Source: Candidatus Abyssobacteria bacterium SURF_5
GTDB lineage: Bacteria > Abyssobacteria > SURF-5
Reading direction: 5' to 3'
Assembly (NCBI GenBank): GCA_003598085.1
Contig: QZKU01000125.1
Coordinates: 1 to 19,069 of the forward strand
Length of the DNA stretch: 19,069 nt
The translations under genes and the position numbers were made by a program. Below, piece after piece: positions 1 through 6,718 of this stretch; position 1 is the stretch's first letter; the number at the start of each line of letters is the position of its first letter. The notes below the pieces were generated by a model that searched no databases, had not been told where the DNA came from, and worked only from the letters and a program-made list of their open reading frames with translations.

Positions 1-64
1 CGAAGAAAGATTTCTCACAATCTCTTTCTAGCAAAAGAGTTCGACGATGTCCACTACTTTTTAA

Positions 65-1018
65 CTAAAACTCATCAACCAAATTGGAGAAGAACCACAT
101 TTTGTAGCGACGCTTTCGCTCCTCCTTATCGGCGACGCATATGATCTGGCAGTTGCCGCAGGTGAGGCCGATCCGCTTGTCGAGCAGCGGGCTGTAAAAG
201 CCGCCATCGAGCGTCGGCCGGCGCCGGTACGCCTCCACCCCGCGCGCCAGAGCTCCCATGAATTCCTCATCGGTCTCGGGTATCGGGAGCCTGCCGGGCG
301 ACCACGTGGACCACTTGCCGGATGGATGAAGGCCGGTGAAGCCGCCGCAAACGTATTCGCACCGGTGGTAGCTGCGGCGCTTTGAGTAGACATGCTCTTT
401 GCCCCCGAGTGTCACGCGGGATTCTTCCTCAGGGTCCATCAGGCCGGACGCGCACGAGGCAATGCACAGGCGGCAGCCGTCACAGTAGTTCTCCTCTGCA
501 GGCAGCGGCGGAGTTGCCTCCAATTGCGCGCTCGTTACCACTCCGCCGAGCACGATCGCGGCTCCTTCCTTCTTCCTGAGCACGTTGCCGGACAACCCGA
601 AGGAAGCCACGCCCGATGCGACCGCGAGATACCTGAGCGAGATGTCGGGAATCAGATCGAACGCGCCCGCCGGAGAGGCATCCGTCCGATAAAAATTGTT
701 TGAATTCAAAGGGCGGGAATGGTAACCGCGTTGTTCCAGATAGCTCGAGAGCTCGAACGCGATTCCGCTGGAAAGAACATGCGCATGAATGTGGTCGTGT
801 TGATAGGAGCGCCGGTCTTTCTTGGCGAGAAACGGCTTGATCAGGCTCTGGTCGAGGGCGACGGCAAAGCTGATGGCCGATTTCGCATCCGGAAGAACAT
901 AGCTGATATCGGCGGTAGGCGGGCCGCCAGCGAGAGTATCTCGAGTTGCTATCCCCGCAGCGCAGGCTAGTCCCTCGCATGTCACAAAATCAATAACTAT
1001 CCGGGTAAGATCTTCCAC
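65..1018 (-). CDS. QueG/reductive-dehalogenase-like double [4Fe-4S] protein
   Basis: Probable soluble redox protein with two iron-sulfur clusters, related to epoxyqueuosine reductase (QueG) and reductive dehalogenases. Numbered from the GTG start, the first cluster motif is Cys179-x2-Cys182-x2-Cys185-x3-Cys189 (CDGCRLCIASC, followed by Ala rather than the usual Pro). A second set is Cys287-x2-Cys290-x3-Cys294 (CGNCQIIC), which lacks its own fourth Cys; Cys220 or Cys224 (CEYVC) could supply it, as the distant Cys does in reductive dehalogenases. The region around LRYLAVASGVASFGLSGN resembles the conserved QueG segment before the clusters. At 317 aa it is shorter than E. coli QueG and has no HEAT-repeat tail. 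I chose GTG at 1018 because AAGGAG lies 7 nt upstream. An in-frame ATG at 1063 overlaps the TetR stop as ATGA but has no ribosome-binding site. It is second in an operon with the TetR gene. A true queuosine role is uncertain; a detoxifying reductase under TetR control is equally plausible. Confidence 0.8.
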   Translation of the reverse strand: MEDLTRIVIDFVTCEGLACAAGIATRDTLAGGPPTADISYVLPDAKSAISFAVALDQSLIKPFLAKKDRRSYQHDHIHAHVLSSGIAFELSSYLEQRGYHSRPLNSNNFYRTDASPAGAFDLIPDISLRYLAVASGVASFGLSGNVLRKKEGAAIVLGGVVTSAQLEATPPLPAEENYCDGCRLCIASCASGLMDPEEESRVTLGGKEHVYSKRRSYHRCEYVCGGFTGLHPSGKWSTWSPGRLPIPETDEEFMGALARGVEAYRRRPTLDGGFYSPLLDKRIGLTCGNCQIICVADKEERKRRYKMWFFSNLVDEF

Positions 1019-1025
1019 CTCAATT

Positions 1026-1031
1026 CTCCTT
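1026..1031 (-). promoter_or_regulatory. Ribosome-binding site favouring the GTG start at 1018
   Basis: AAGGAG on the minus strand, 7 nt before GTG at 1016-1018. The upstream ATG at 1061-1063 has only GATAAAGACC ahead of it. This site is the main reason to shorten the Fe-S protein by 15 residues. Confidence 0.55.
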
Positions 1032-1059
1032 TCTGATAGCTGCCGTTCGCCGGCGAGAA

Positions 1060-1650
1060 TCATGCATGGTCTTTATCTTCCCCGAACAAACGACGCAGCA
1101 TTTCAATGTTTTTCTGAAAAATCTCAGGGTCTCTGTGGGTCTTCCGCAGGAGAAATGATCCCTGAATCAACGCGATCGCGAAATCGGCGATTTCGTCCGA
1201 GGGCAGGTTCTGCGGGAAATCACCCGATTTCATGCCTTCCTCGAGGCACTGCGTCAGACGCCGGGAGATGCTACGGAAGAAATCGCTGAGCTTCTGGCGG
1301 AATGGCTCGTGAATACAACTCATCTCGAGGGCCAGATTACCGAAAGGGCAGCCGAATTCGCCTTCCTTCGAGCATCCGAGCAGGCTCACCCGGTCAAGCA
1401 GAGCGTTTATGCGTTCGCGCGCGCTCAACTTTCGATCGTCGAGTGACGGATTGAGAACAAACTCATACCATTGGCTCATCCTCCGCTCAAGCACCTCGAA
1501 TCCGAGTTGCTCTTTGCTTTGGAAATGGTAGTAGAAATTGTTCCGGAAAACGGCGGATTTTTCGAGGATATCCTGCACGCTCGTGTTGTTGTACCCCTTG
1601 GCGTGGAAAAGCCTTGCCGCTGTAAAGACGAGTTTTTTTCTTGCGCTCAT
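1060..1650 (-). CDS. TetR/AcrR family transcriptional repressor
   Basis: One-component repressor, 196 aa from ATG 1650. The N-terminal helix-turn-helix is clear: the segment LVFTAARLFHAKGYNNTSV is followed by a recognition helix ending in NNFYYHFQSKEQL, the TetR signature. The C-terminal ligand domain has GCPFGNLALEMSC, resembling the GC-P-x-GNLA-x-E element of YxaF/LmrA/NemR-like members; NemR senses electrophiles through a Cys in this area. The nearby Cys residues (GCSKEG, GCPFG, SC) make thiol sensing possible, but that is inference. ATG 1650 is preferred over an in-frame GTG at 1656 because GGGAGG (1656-1661 on the plus strand) lies 5 nt before the ATG and would overlap the GTG. It is first in an operon with the Fe-S protein and divergent from the RND efflux genes. 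A consensus promoter and palindromic operator lie just upstream, indicating autoregulation. Confidence 0.93.
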   Translation of the reverse strand: MSARKKLVFTAARLFHAKGYNNTSVQDILEKSAVFRNNFYYHFQSKEQLGFEVLERRMSQWYEFVLNPSLDDRKLSARERINALLDRVSLLGCSKEGEFGCPFGNLALEMSCIHEPFRQKLSDFFRSISRRLTQCLEEGMKSGDFPQNLPSDEIADFAIALIQGSFLLRKTHRDPEIFQKNIEMLRRLFGEDKDHA

Positions 1651-1662
1651 CCGCACCTCCCG

Positions 1663-1682
1663 TTTGGACCATTCAGTCCAAA
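1663..1682. promoter_or_regulatory. Probable TetR operator (inverted repeat)
   Basis: TTTGGACCATTCAGTCCAAA is a 20-bp near-perfect palindrome with 7-bp arms TTTGGAC/GTCCAAA around CATTCA. It sits 12 bp upstream of the TetR start codon and one base downstream of the -10 box of the minus-strand promoter, over the expected transcription start. Size and placement are typical of TetR-family autoregulatory operators. I found no second copy by eye nearer the divergent RND genes. Confidence 0.75.
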
Positions 1683-1683
1683 C

Positions 1684-1712
1684 ATCATAGCCCCCCGATG
1701 GCTCGATGTCAA
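1684..1712 (-). promoter_or_regulatory. Sigma-70 promoter of the TetR/Fe-S operon
   Basis: On the minus strand, TTGACA (1707-1712), a 17-bp spacer and TATGAT (1684-1689). The -35 is a perfect match and the -10 is one base off TATAAT, the best promoter in the window. The palindromic operator begins immediately downstream, so a bound repressor would block initiation. Confidence 0.8.
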
Positions 1713-1988
1713 GAAGAAAACAGGGTGCGATCCGGTCGGGGGGAACATCTTTTTTTAGCGGGGCGGGGACTCCGAAATATCGGGTTTTCCCCAGTGGCCG
1801 AATCCGGCTGCACGCCAGAATGCTCGTTCGGTGTACCGCTGAAGAAAATATGATACAATAATGCCCGCTTATCCGGGGGTCACCCGCGGAAAATTACGAA
1901 TGGCCGGCGCGAGGATTTATAACGCGACACAGCCGGCGGCAAAGACATGTATGTCGATCAGGTTGCCAAAATCAAGGAATGGTGAGCC
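1713..1988. other. Rest of the divergent intergenic region between TetR and the efflux operon
   Basis: The non-coding gap from 1651 to 1988 carries the TetR promoter and operator at its left end. Further right, a plus-strand extended -10 (TGATACAAT, 1851-1859) has no convincing -35. A 12-codon ORF (MYVDQVAKIKEW, 1947-1985) ends 3 nt before the efflux gene's GTG. Its frame is closed by a stop codon at 1920-1922, so it is at most a leader peptide. No terminator or RNA gene was seen. Confidence 0.5.
1851..1859 (+). promoter_or_regulatory. Candidate extended -10 promoter for the efflux operon
   Basis: TG-A-TACAAT fits the extended -10 pattern. No TTGACA-like box lies 16-18 bp upstream, so this is only a candidate. 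It would give a leader of about 120 nt before the membrane-fusion protein. Confidence 0.3.
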
Positions 1989-3125
1989 GTGAAATGGATT
2001 AGCCGATTCATTGTGATCTGCGCACTGGCTGGAACAAGTTGCAACCAGAGAGCGATGACAGCGGAGGATGATGCGGAAGCGAGAGCTGTTCCTGTTACCG
2101 TGGAGAAGGCGGCAAAGAAAACAATGACGCGGCAGCTTTCCGCGACAGGCAGCATTTTGGCTTTTGCCGATGCCGCGGTCGTTTCTGAAGTTGCGGGAGT
2201 CATAGAGGATTTGCCGATCGAGAAGGGGCAGGAGGTCAAGAAGGGCCAGATGGTAGCGATTGTTGAACATGCGGAAGCATCGGCCCGCGTCCTGGAGGCC
2301 GAGGCGGCTTTGCAGGCGGCTCAGGCGCAGGTTCTACAGGCCGAGGCGAAGCTGCGCAATGTGGAGGTGGAACATTCCCGCGTCTCGACGTTGTTTGCGG
2401 ACGGTGTTGCGTCTCAACAAATGCTTGATGCAATCGATGCGAATCGCGATGTCGCCGCTGCCGCAAAGGAGATGGCCGTCGCGCAGGTGGCGCAGGCGGG
2501 GGCGGCATTACAGCACGTGCGCGTGTATCTGGAGAATCACACCGTCTGTTCCCCAATGGAGGGGGTTGTCACCGCCCGATACGTTGATGCGGGTGACAAG
2601 AATAATCCTTCGGAGCCCATTATTTCGATCGCCCGAATGGATCCCGTGAAGGTGGTTTGCGATTTTCCCGAGCGCGACCTCCCATTTCTGAAGTGCGGTC
2701 AAGTGGCATATCTCGAAGTGGATGCCTATCCGGCCGAGCGATTCCCTGCGGAAGTGAAGATTGTTTCTCCCAGCATGGATTCGTCAGCACGCACCGTTGC
2801 CGTAGAATTGTGGGCGCCGAATGGGGAAGGCCGATTACGTGCCGGAATGTTTGCCCGGGTGGTCGTTTTGGGCGAGGAGGTGGAGGTGCTCGCCGTACCC
2901 GATGATGCACTGACCCGCATTCCCGGCACCGGTGTTGAATTTCTCTTTGTGATTGACGACTCCACGGCGCGGCGTGTCGATGTTCAGCGTGGGCGTCATT
3001 CAGGCGGCTGGACCGAGGTCTCAGGGGCACTTGCCCCAGCGGATCTTGTGGTCGTCGAAGGACAGAACAACCTCAGGTCCGGCGCCTCCGTCCGGATCGT
3101 GTCGGACATGGAGTCGCAGCCGTGA
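1989..3125 (+). CDS. RND efflux periplasmic adaptor (membrane-fusion protein, HlyD family)
   Basis: Adaptor that links an inner-membrane RND pump to an outer-membrane channel. It is 378 aa, the usual length for AcrA-like proteins. The N-terminus has a short hydrophobic signal ending in ALAGTSC; Cys18 could be a lipidation site, although the -3 residue is Gly rather than Leu. Next come the first lipoyl half (ATGSILAFADAAVVSEVAGVI and EKGQEVKKGQMVAIVE), an Ala/Glu/Gln-rich alpha-helical hairpin at about residues 95-170, the second lipoyl half (SPMEGVVTARYVDAGD), a beta-barrel and a membrane-proximal domain with a typical VPDDAL motif. Start is GTG at 1989 with AAGGA about 10 nt upstream. Its stop overlaps the permease start by 4 nt, so translation is coupled. 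It is divergent from the TetR operon, which may regulate it. Confidence 0.95.
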   Translation: MKWISRFIVICALAGTSCNQRAMTAEDDAEARAVPVTVEKAAKKTMTRQLSATGSILAFADAAVVSEVAGVIEDLPIEKGQEVKKGQMVAIVEHAEASARVLEAEAALQAAQAQVLQAEAKLRNVEVEHSRVSTLFADGVASQQMLDAIDANRDVAAAAKEMAVAQVAQAGAALQHVRVYLENHTVCSPMEGVVTARYVDAGDKNNPSEPIISIARMDPVKVVCDFPERDLPFLKCGQVAYLEVDAYPAERFPAEVKIVSPSMDSSARTVAVELWAPNGEGRLRAGMFARVVVLGEEVEVLAVPDDALTRIPGTGVEFLFVIDDSTARRVDVQRGRHSGGWTEVSGALAPADLVVVEGQNNLRSGASVRIVSDMESQP

Positions 3126-6100
3126 ATTTACCCGAAATCGCAGTCAGGAGGCCGACTACCGTACTCATGGCTTTTTTAGCCGTGCTTTTGGTCGGCATGG
3201 TCGCTGTTTTTCGACTTCAGATCGACCTGTTCCCGGAGGTGGAGACCCCCGCGATCAGCATCCTGACGCTGTATCGCGGCGCGAATGCGAGCGACGTCGA
3301 ATCAGACATCACGAAGTATATTGAAGACGCGATGAGCGGCGTCAACAATCTGGAAGATATCATGTCGCTCTCGAAGGACAATCTGTCGCTCGTTACGCTG
3401 CGGTTTGCCTGGGGCAGCGATCTGGACGTAGCCTCCAATGATGTGCGCGACGAGCTCGACATGGTCAAACGCGAGCTGCCGGCAGACATCGAGGAGCCGA
3501 TGCTGTTCAAGTTCAGCAGCGCGACCGCGCCCATTTTCTTCTTCAGCGTCAATGCCACCGAGAGCTATCCCCAACTCTACCGAATCTGCGACGACATCAT
3601 CGGCGACCGGCTGAGGCGGATTCCGGGCGTCGGCGGCGTGTGGCTGGAAGGCGGCCTCGAGCGCCAGATCAACATCGAGTTTGAAAATGAGCGGCTGAAC
3701 GCGTATTCGCTTTCAGTGGACCGAATCGCCCAGATTCTGAGCGCCGAGAACATTAATCTGCCGGTCGGCGAGGTGAAACTCGGACGCAGGACGTATCAGG
3801 TTCGGATACCCGGCCGCTTCGAGAAAGTGGAGGAGATCGCCTCGACCGTTGTCGGCGGATCCGGCAACGCGCTCGTGCGCCTGCGCGATGTCGCGACAGT
3901 GACCGACGACTTCAAGGAATCGATTCAGAATGTGTGGGGCGACGGCAAGCCGGGCCTGATGATGATTGTCCAGCGGCAGATCGGAGCGAACCGCGTGGAG
4001 ATCATCCGTCAGATCAGACGAGAGCTCGAAGAGATGAAGAGCGAGCTGCCGTCGGACATAACCACGACCGTGATCATAGACGACTCGAGAACCATCACCA
4101 ACTCGATCAGGAATCTGACGTATGCCGCAATCAACGGAGCCGTGCTGGTTGTGATCGTCAGCATTTTGTTTTTGCGCAGGTGGCGGTCGAGCCTTATTAT
4201 CGTTCTCACGATTCCGGTTTCGCTCATTGTCGCTTTCATTTTCCTGTTTTTCTTTCGGTATACGATCAATGTGGTGTCGCTGGTAAGCATGGCTATTGCC
4301 ACCGGCATGGTCGTGGACAACGCAATTGTGATTCTCGAGAATGTAACGCGCCATATCGATGCAGGTGAGCGGCCTTCGGTCGCGTCGGTGATCGGATCGA
4401 GCGAGGTCGCTCTCGCGGTTTCGGCCTCGACACTCACAACCGTTGTCGTTTTCCTTCCGCTCATGTTCGTCGGCGGGATCAGCGGCATCATCTTCAAGCA
4501 GCTTGCCGCGATCGTCACGATCACGCTGCTTGCCTCGCTTATCACATCGCTCACGCTTACGCCGATGCTGTGCTCGCGGCTGCTGGCCCGGCGCGAAGCG
4601 GGCGCCGGCGAGACCTTTTTTCAACGGATCGAGAACGGCTATTCGCGCCTGCTCGGTCTGGCGCTTGCTCATAGAATGACGGTGGTAGGGGTTGCCATAA
4701 CGCTGGTGGTTCTGTGCGCGGTTGTCATCTATGCCGGCCTGATCGGGACCGACTTTTTTGCCGAAGTCGATACGGGTGATCTGAACATTGCAGTCGAACT
4801 TCCGGTCGATTCCAGGTTGGAGGCGACTTCCGAGGTGGTATCGAAGATGATGAAAATCGTGAGCGAGCACGGACCGGAAGTCGATCATTATTACGGCATG
4901 TGCGGGCAGAGCGAGTACGGGATCGCGACTGCGCTCGGGTTCAAAGAGGGGCGTCATATCGGGGTCGGCGGAATCAAGCTGGTCGAAAAGGAAAAACGGA
5001 ATCGTTCGGCCAAAGAGATAGCCAACGTGCTCCGGGAGAAATTCGCGCAGATACCGGGCGTGGCAAAGCTGTCGGTCAGGGCTGAAAGCCCGATGTCGTC
5101 GGCGGCGAAAGGAACGGGGGGCAAGGCGATCAGCATCGAGATCCTCGGCCATGATTTTCAAGAGACGACGCGGCTCGCATCCGAGATACAACAAATCGTC
5201 TCGCGCATTCCCGGGGCAGTGGATGTTACCACGAGTCGGAGCAGCGACAGACCGGAGATCTGGGTGGACGTCGATCGCCAAAAGGCGGCTTCGCTCGGTC
5301 TGAACATGGGCGCCGTCGCCGCAACGTTGCGAACGAACATCTTTGGGCGGGCCGCCGCCGAATACCGCGATGCCGGTGAAGATTATGATATCTTCCTGAG
5401 GCTGGTGGAGGATAGACGTTCCTCCATCGAAGACATCGGCGAGATATCCATAGCATCTGCCATGGGTATCCCGGTAAAACTGAAAAATATCGCCACGATC
5501 GCGAGGGAATCTGGCCCAATAGAGATCGAGCGGCTGAACCGGCAGCGAGTGGTGAAGGTGGAGGCCTCGAATTACGGCCGATCGCTGGGTGATGTGACCG
5601 GCGATATCCGGCGGGAACTGGCAAAACTGGAACTGCCGCCCGGCATTTCCATTTCATACGGCGGTGAGGTGGAGGAGCAGCAAAAGGCCTTTCGAGACCT
5701 TACGCTCCTCCTTCTGCTCGGCATCGTCCTGGTGTACATGGTGATGGCGTCGCAGTTCGAGTCGCTTCTCGATCCGTTTATCATCATGTTCTCCGTGCCC
5801 TTCGCATTTGTCGGCGTGATTGCGGCCTTTCTCTTGACCCGTGTGACGCTGAGCCTGATGTCGTTTATCGGAACCATCATGCTTATGGGTATAGTGGTCA
5901 ACAACGCAATCATCCTCGTGGACTATATCAATCTGCTTCGGGCCCGCGGTCTTGAGTTTTCCGACGCGGTGAAGACGGCGGCCAAGACGCGACTGCGCCC
6001 GGTTCTGATGACCACGATTACAACGCTGCTCGGCATAATTCCGATGGCGCTTGCAAGCAAGGAAGGCTCGGAGATATACCAGCCGCTCGGGATCACCGTC

Positions 6101-6196
6101 ATCGGCGGGCTTGCCCTTTCCACCCTTGTAACGCTTGTCGTGGTACCCGTCATCTACTCAATTTTCCATCAGAGGGATGTCGATAGGCGGCAATAA
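3122..6196 (+). CDS. RND efflux transporter permease (AcrB/HAE1-like)
   Basis: Proton-driven inner-membrane pump, 1024 aa, full length for the AcrB/MexB class. It shows the hallmark N-terminus (PTTVLMAFLAVLLVGMVAVFRLQIDLFPEVETP), a first large periplasmic loop, TM2-6, a second large loop (about residues 550-850) and TM8-12 ending in a short cytoplasmic tail. The TM4 relay motif is GMVVDNAIVILENV, keeping Asp399 but with Asn400 where AcrB has a second Asp. TM10 has GIVVNNAIILVDY, with Asn927 at the AcrB Lys940 position. These changes occur in a large subgroup of HAE-type pumps and suggest a modified proton relay. GTG start at 3122 overlaps the adaptor stop. Substrate cannot be predicted. No outer-membrane factor gene follows, so a TolC-like partner must be encoded elsewhere. 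Confidence 0.96.
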   Translation: MNLPEIAVRRPTTVLMAFLAVLLVGMVAVFRLQIDLFPEVETPAISILTLYRGANASDVESDITKYIEDAMSGVNNLEDIMSLSKDNLSLVTLRFAWGSDLDVASNDVRDELDMVKRELPADIEEPMLFKFSSATAPIFFFSVNATESYPQLYRICDDIIGDRLRRIPGVGGVWLEGGLERQINIEFENERLNAYSLSVDRIAQILSAENINLPVGEVKLGRRTYQVRIPGRFEKVEEIASTVVGGSGNALVRLRDVATVTDDFKESIQNVWGDGKPGLMMIVQRQIGANRVEIIRQIRRELEEMKSELPSDITTTVIIDDSRTITNSIRNLTYAAINGAVLVVIVSILFLRRWRSSLIIVLTIPVSLIVAFIFLFFFRYTINVVSLVSMAIATGMVVDNAIVILENVTRHIDAGERPSVASVIGSSEVALAVSASTLTTVVVFLPLMFVGGISGIIFKQLAAIVTITLLASLITSLTLTPMLCSRLLARREAGAGETFFQRIENGYSRLLGLALAHRMTVVGVAITLVVLCAVVIYAGLIGTDFFAEVDTGDLNIAVELPVDSRLEATSEVVSKMMKIVSEHGPEVDHYYGMCGQSEYGIATALGFKEGRHIGVGGIKLVEKEKRNRSAKEIANVLREKFAQIPGVAKLSVRAESPMSSAAKGTGGKAISIEILGHDFQETTRLASEIQQIVSRIPGAVDVTTSRSSDRPEIWVDVDRQKAASLGLNMGAVAATLRTNIFGRAAAEYRDAGEDYDIFLRLVEDRRSSIEDIGEISIASAMGIPVKLKNIATIARESGPIEIERLNRQRVVKVEASNYGRSLGDVTGDIRRELAKLELPPGISISYGGEVEEQQKAFRDLTLLLLLGIVLVYMVMASQFESLLDPFIIMFSVPFAFVGVIAAFLLTRVTLSLMSFIGTIMLMGIVVNNAIILVDYINLLRARGLEFSDAVKTAAKTRLRPVLMTTITTLLGIIPMALASKEGSEIYQPLGITVIGGLALSTLVTLVVVPVIYSIFHQRDVDRRQ

Positions 6197-6197
6197 A

Positions 6198-6488
6198 ATG
6201 AAACTGGCCTTTATCATATACGGCAATGCCATAGATCCGGACGTCGCCGAAGTGCTTGAAAACCTCGGGCTGCAGAGCTATACGAAATGGAGTGAGGTTA
6301 TTGGAAAAGGGAAGACAAGCGGCCCGCGACTGGGAAGCCATGTGTGGCCGGGAATCAATTCAATGATGATGCTTGCGATCGGCGACGAACATGTCGCCCC
6401 CCTTGCCGATGCTCTCAAGGTGCTCAAAGAGCGGTTTTCTCATGAAGGGCTGAAGCTGTACGTCCTTCCCGTGGATCAGGCGCTTTAG
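6198..6488 (+). CDS. PG0541-type transporter-associated PII-like protein
   Basis: Small cytosolic protein of 96 aa starting at ATG 6198, one base after the permease stop. It resembles the PG0541 transporter-associated family, small proteins with a ferredoxin-like/PII-like fold encoded next to RND pumps. Matching features are an N-terminal strand (MKLAFIIYGNAID), a helix (PDVAEVLENLGL), SYTKWSEVIGKG, a Gly/Pro segment RLGSHVWPGIN, strand MMMLAIGDE, a helix (ADALKVLKERF) and a final strand (LKLYVLPVDQAL). A longer in-frame reading from 6135 would run through the end of the permease gene and is unlikely. PII-like proteins usually sense small ligands and modulate a transporter, so a regulatory role on the pump is a reasonable inference. 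The ligand is unknown. Confidence 0.85.
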   Translation: MKLAFIIYGNAIDPDVAEVLENLGLQSYTKWSEVIGKGKTSGPRLGSHVWPGINSMMMLAIGDEHVAPLADALKVLKERFSHEGLKLYVLPVDQAL

Positions 6489-6718
6489 CGGAGCCAGTTG
6501 AGGAGCGGCAGCCTGAAATAGAGAAGCGAAAACGACGGCTCCAATGGAGATCGGCGCTCCTGCCGAGCAGAATTCAGCGACCTGAATCGCCTTTCCTGAC
6601 GCCCCGGAATTTTTAAGATCTCACATCCGGTATTCGGAACCAGAGTCATCGTTTCCGCTAAAATATAATTTGTACCTCCAAAGTCAATTCGGCAAGTGCC
6701 TCCAAAAAAATTTTTCGA

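Noticed and set aside
4-29. AGAAAGA/TCTTTCT inverted repeat after the Fe-S gene, as a terminator
   Set aside because: The stem is A/T-rich with a 12-nt loop and no U-tract, so it is too weak to call a terminator.
1947-1985. 12-codon ORF just before the membrane-fusion protein
   Set aside because: No ribosome-binding site, and the frame is closed immediately upstream; likely chance.
3713-5281. 522-codon open frame antisense to the RND permease
   Set aside because: Composition rich in Arg, Asp and His with no domain pattern. The sense strand is an unmistakable full-length RND permease, so this is a GC-driven shadow frame.
6490-6542. GGAGCC/GGCTCC pair after the efflux operon as a terminator
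   Set aside because: The arms are only 6 bp, separated by 41 nt, with no U-tract.
6664-6669. TATAAT on the plus strand as a promoter
   Set aside because: No -35 box at proper spacing and no plus-strand gene follows.
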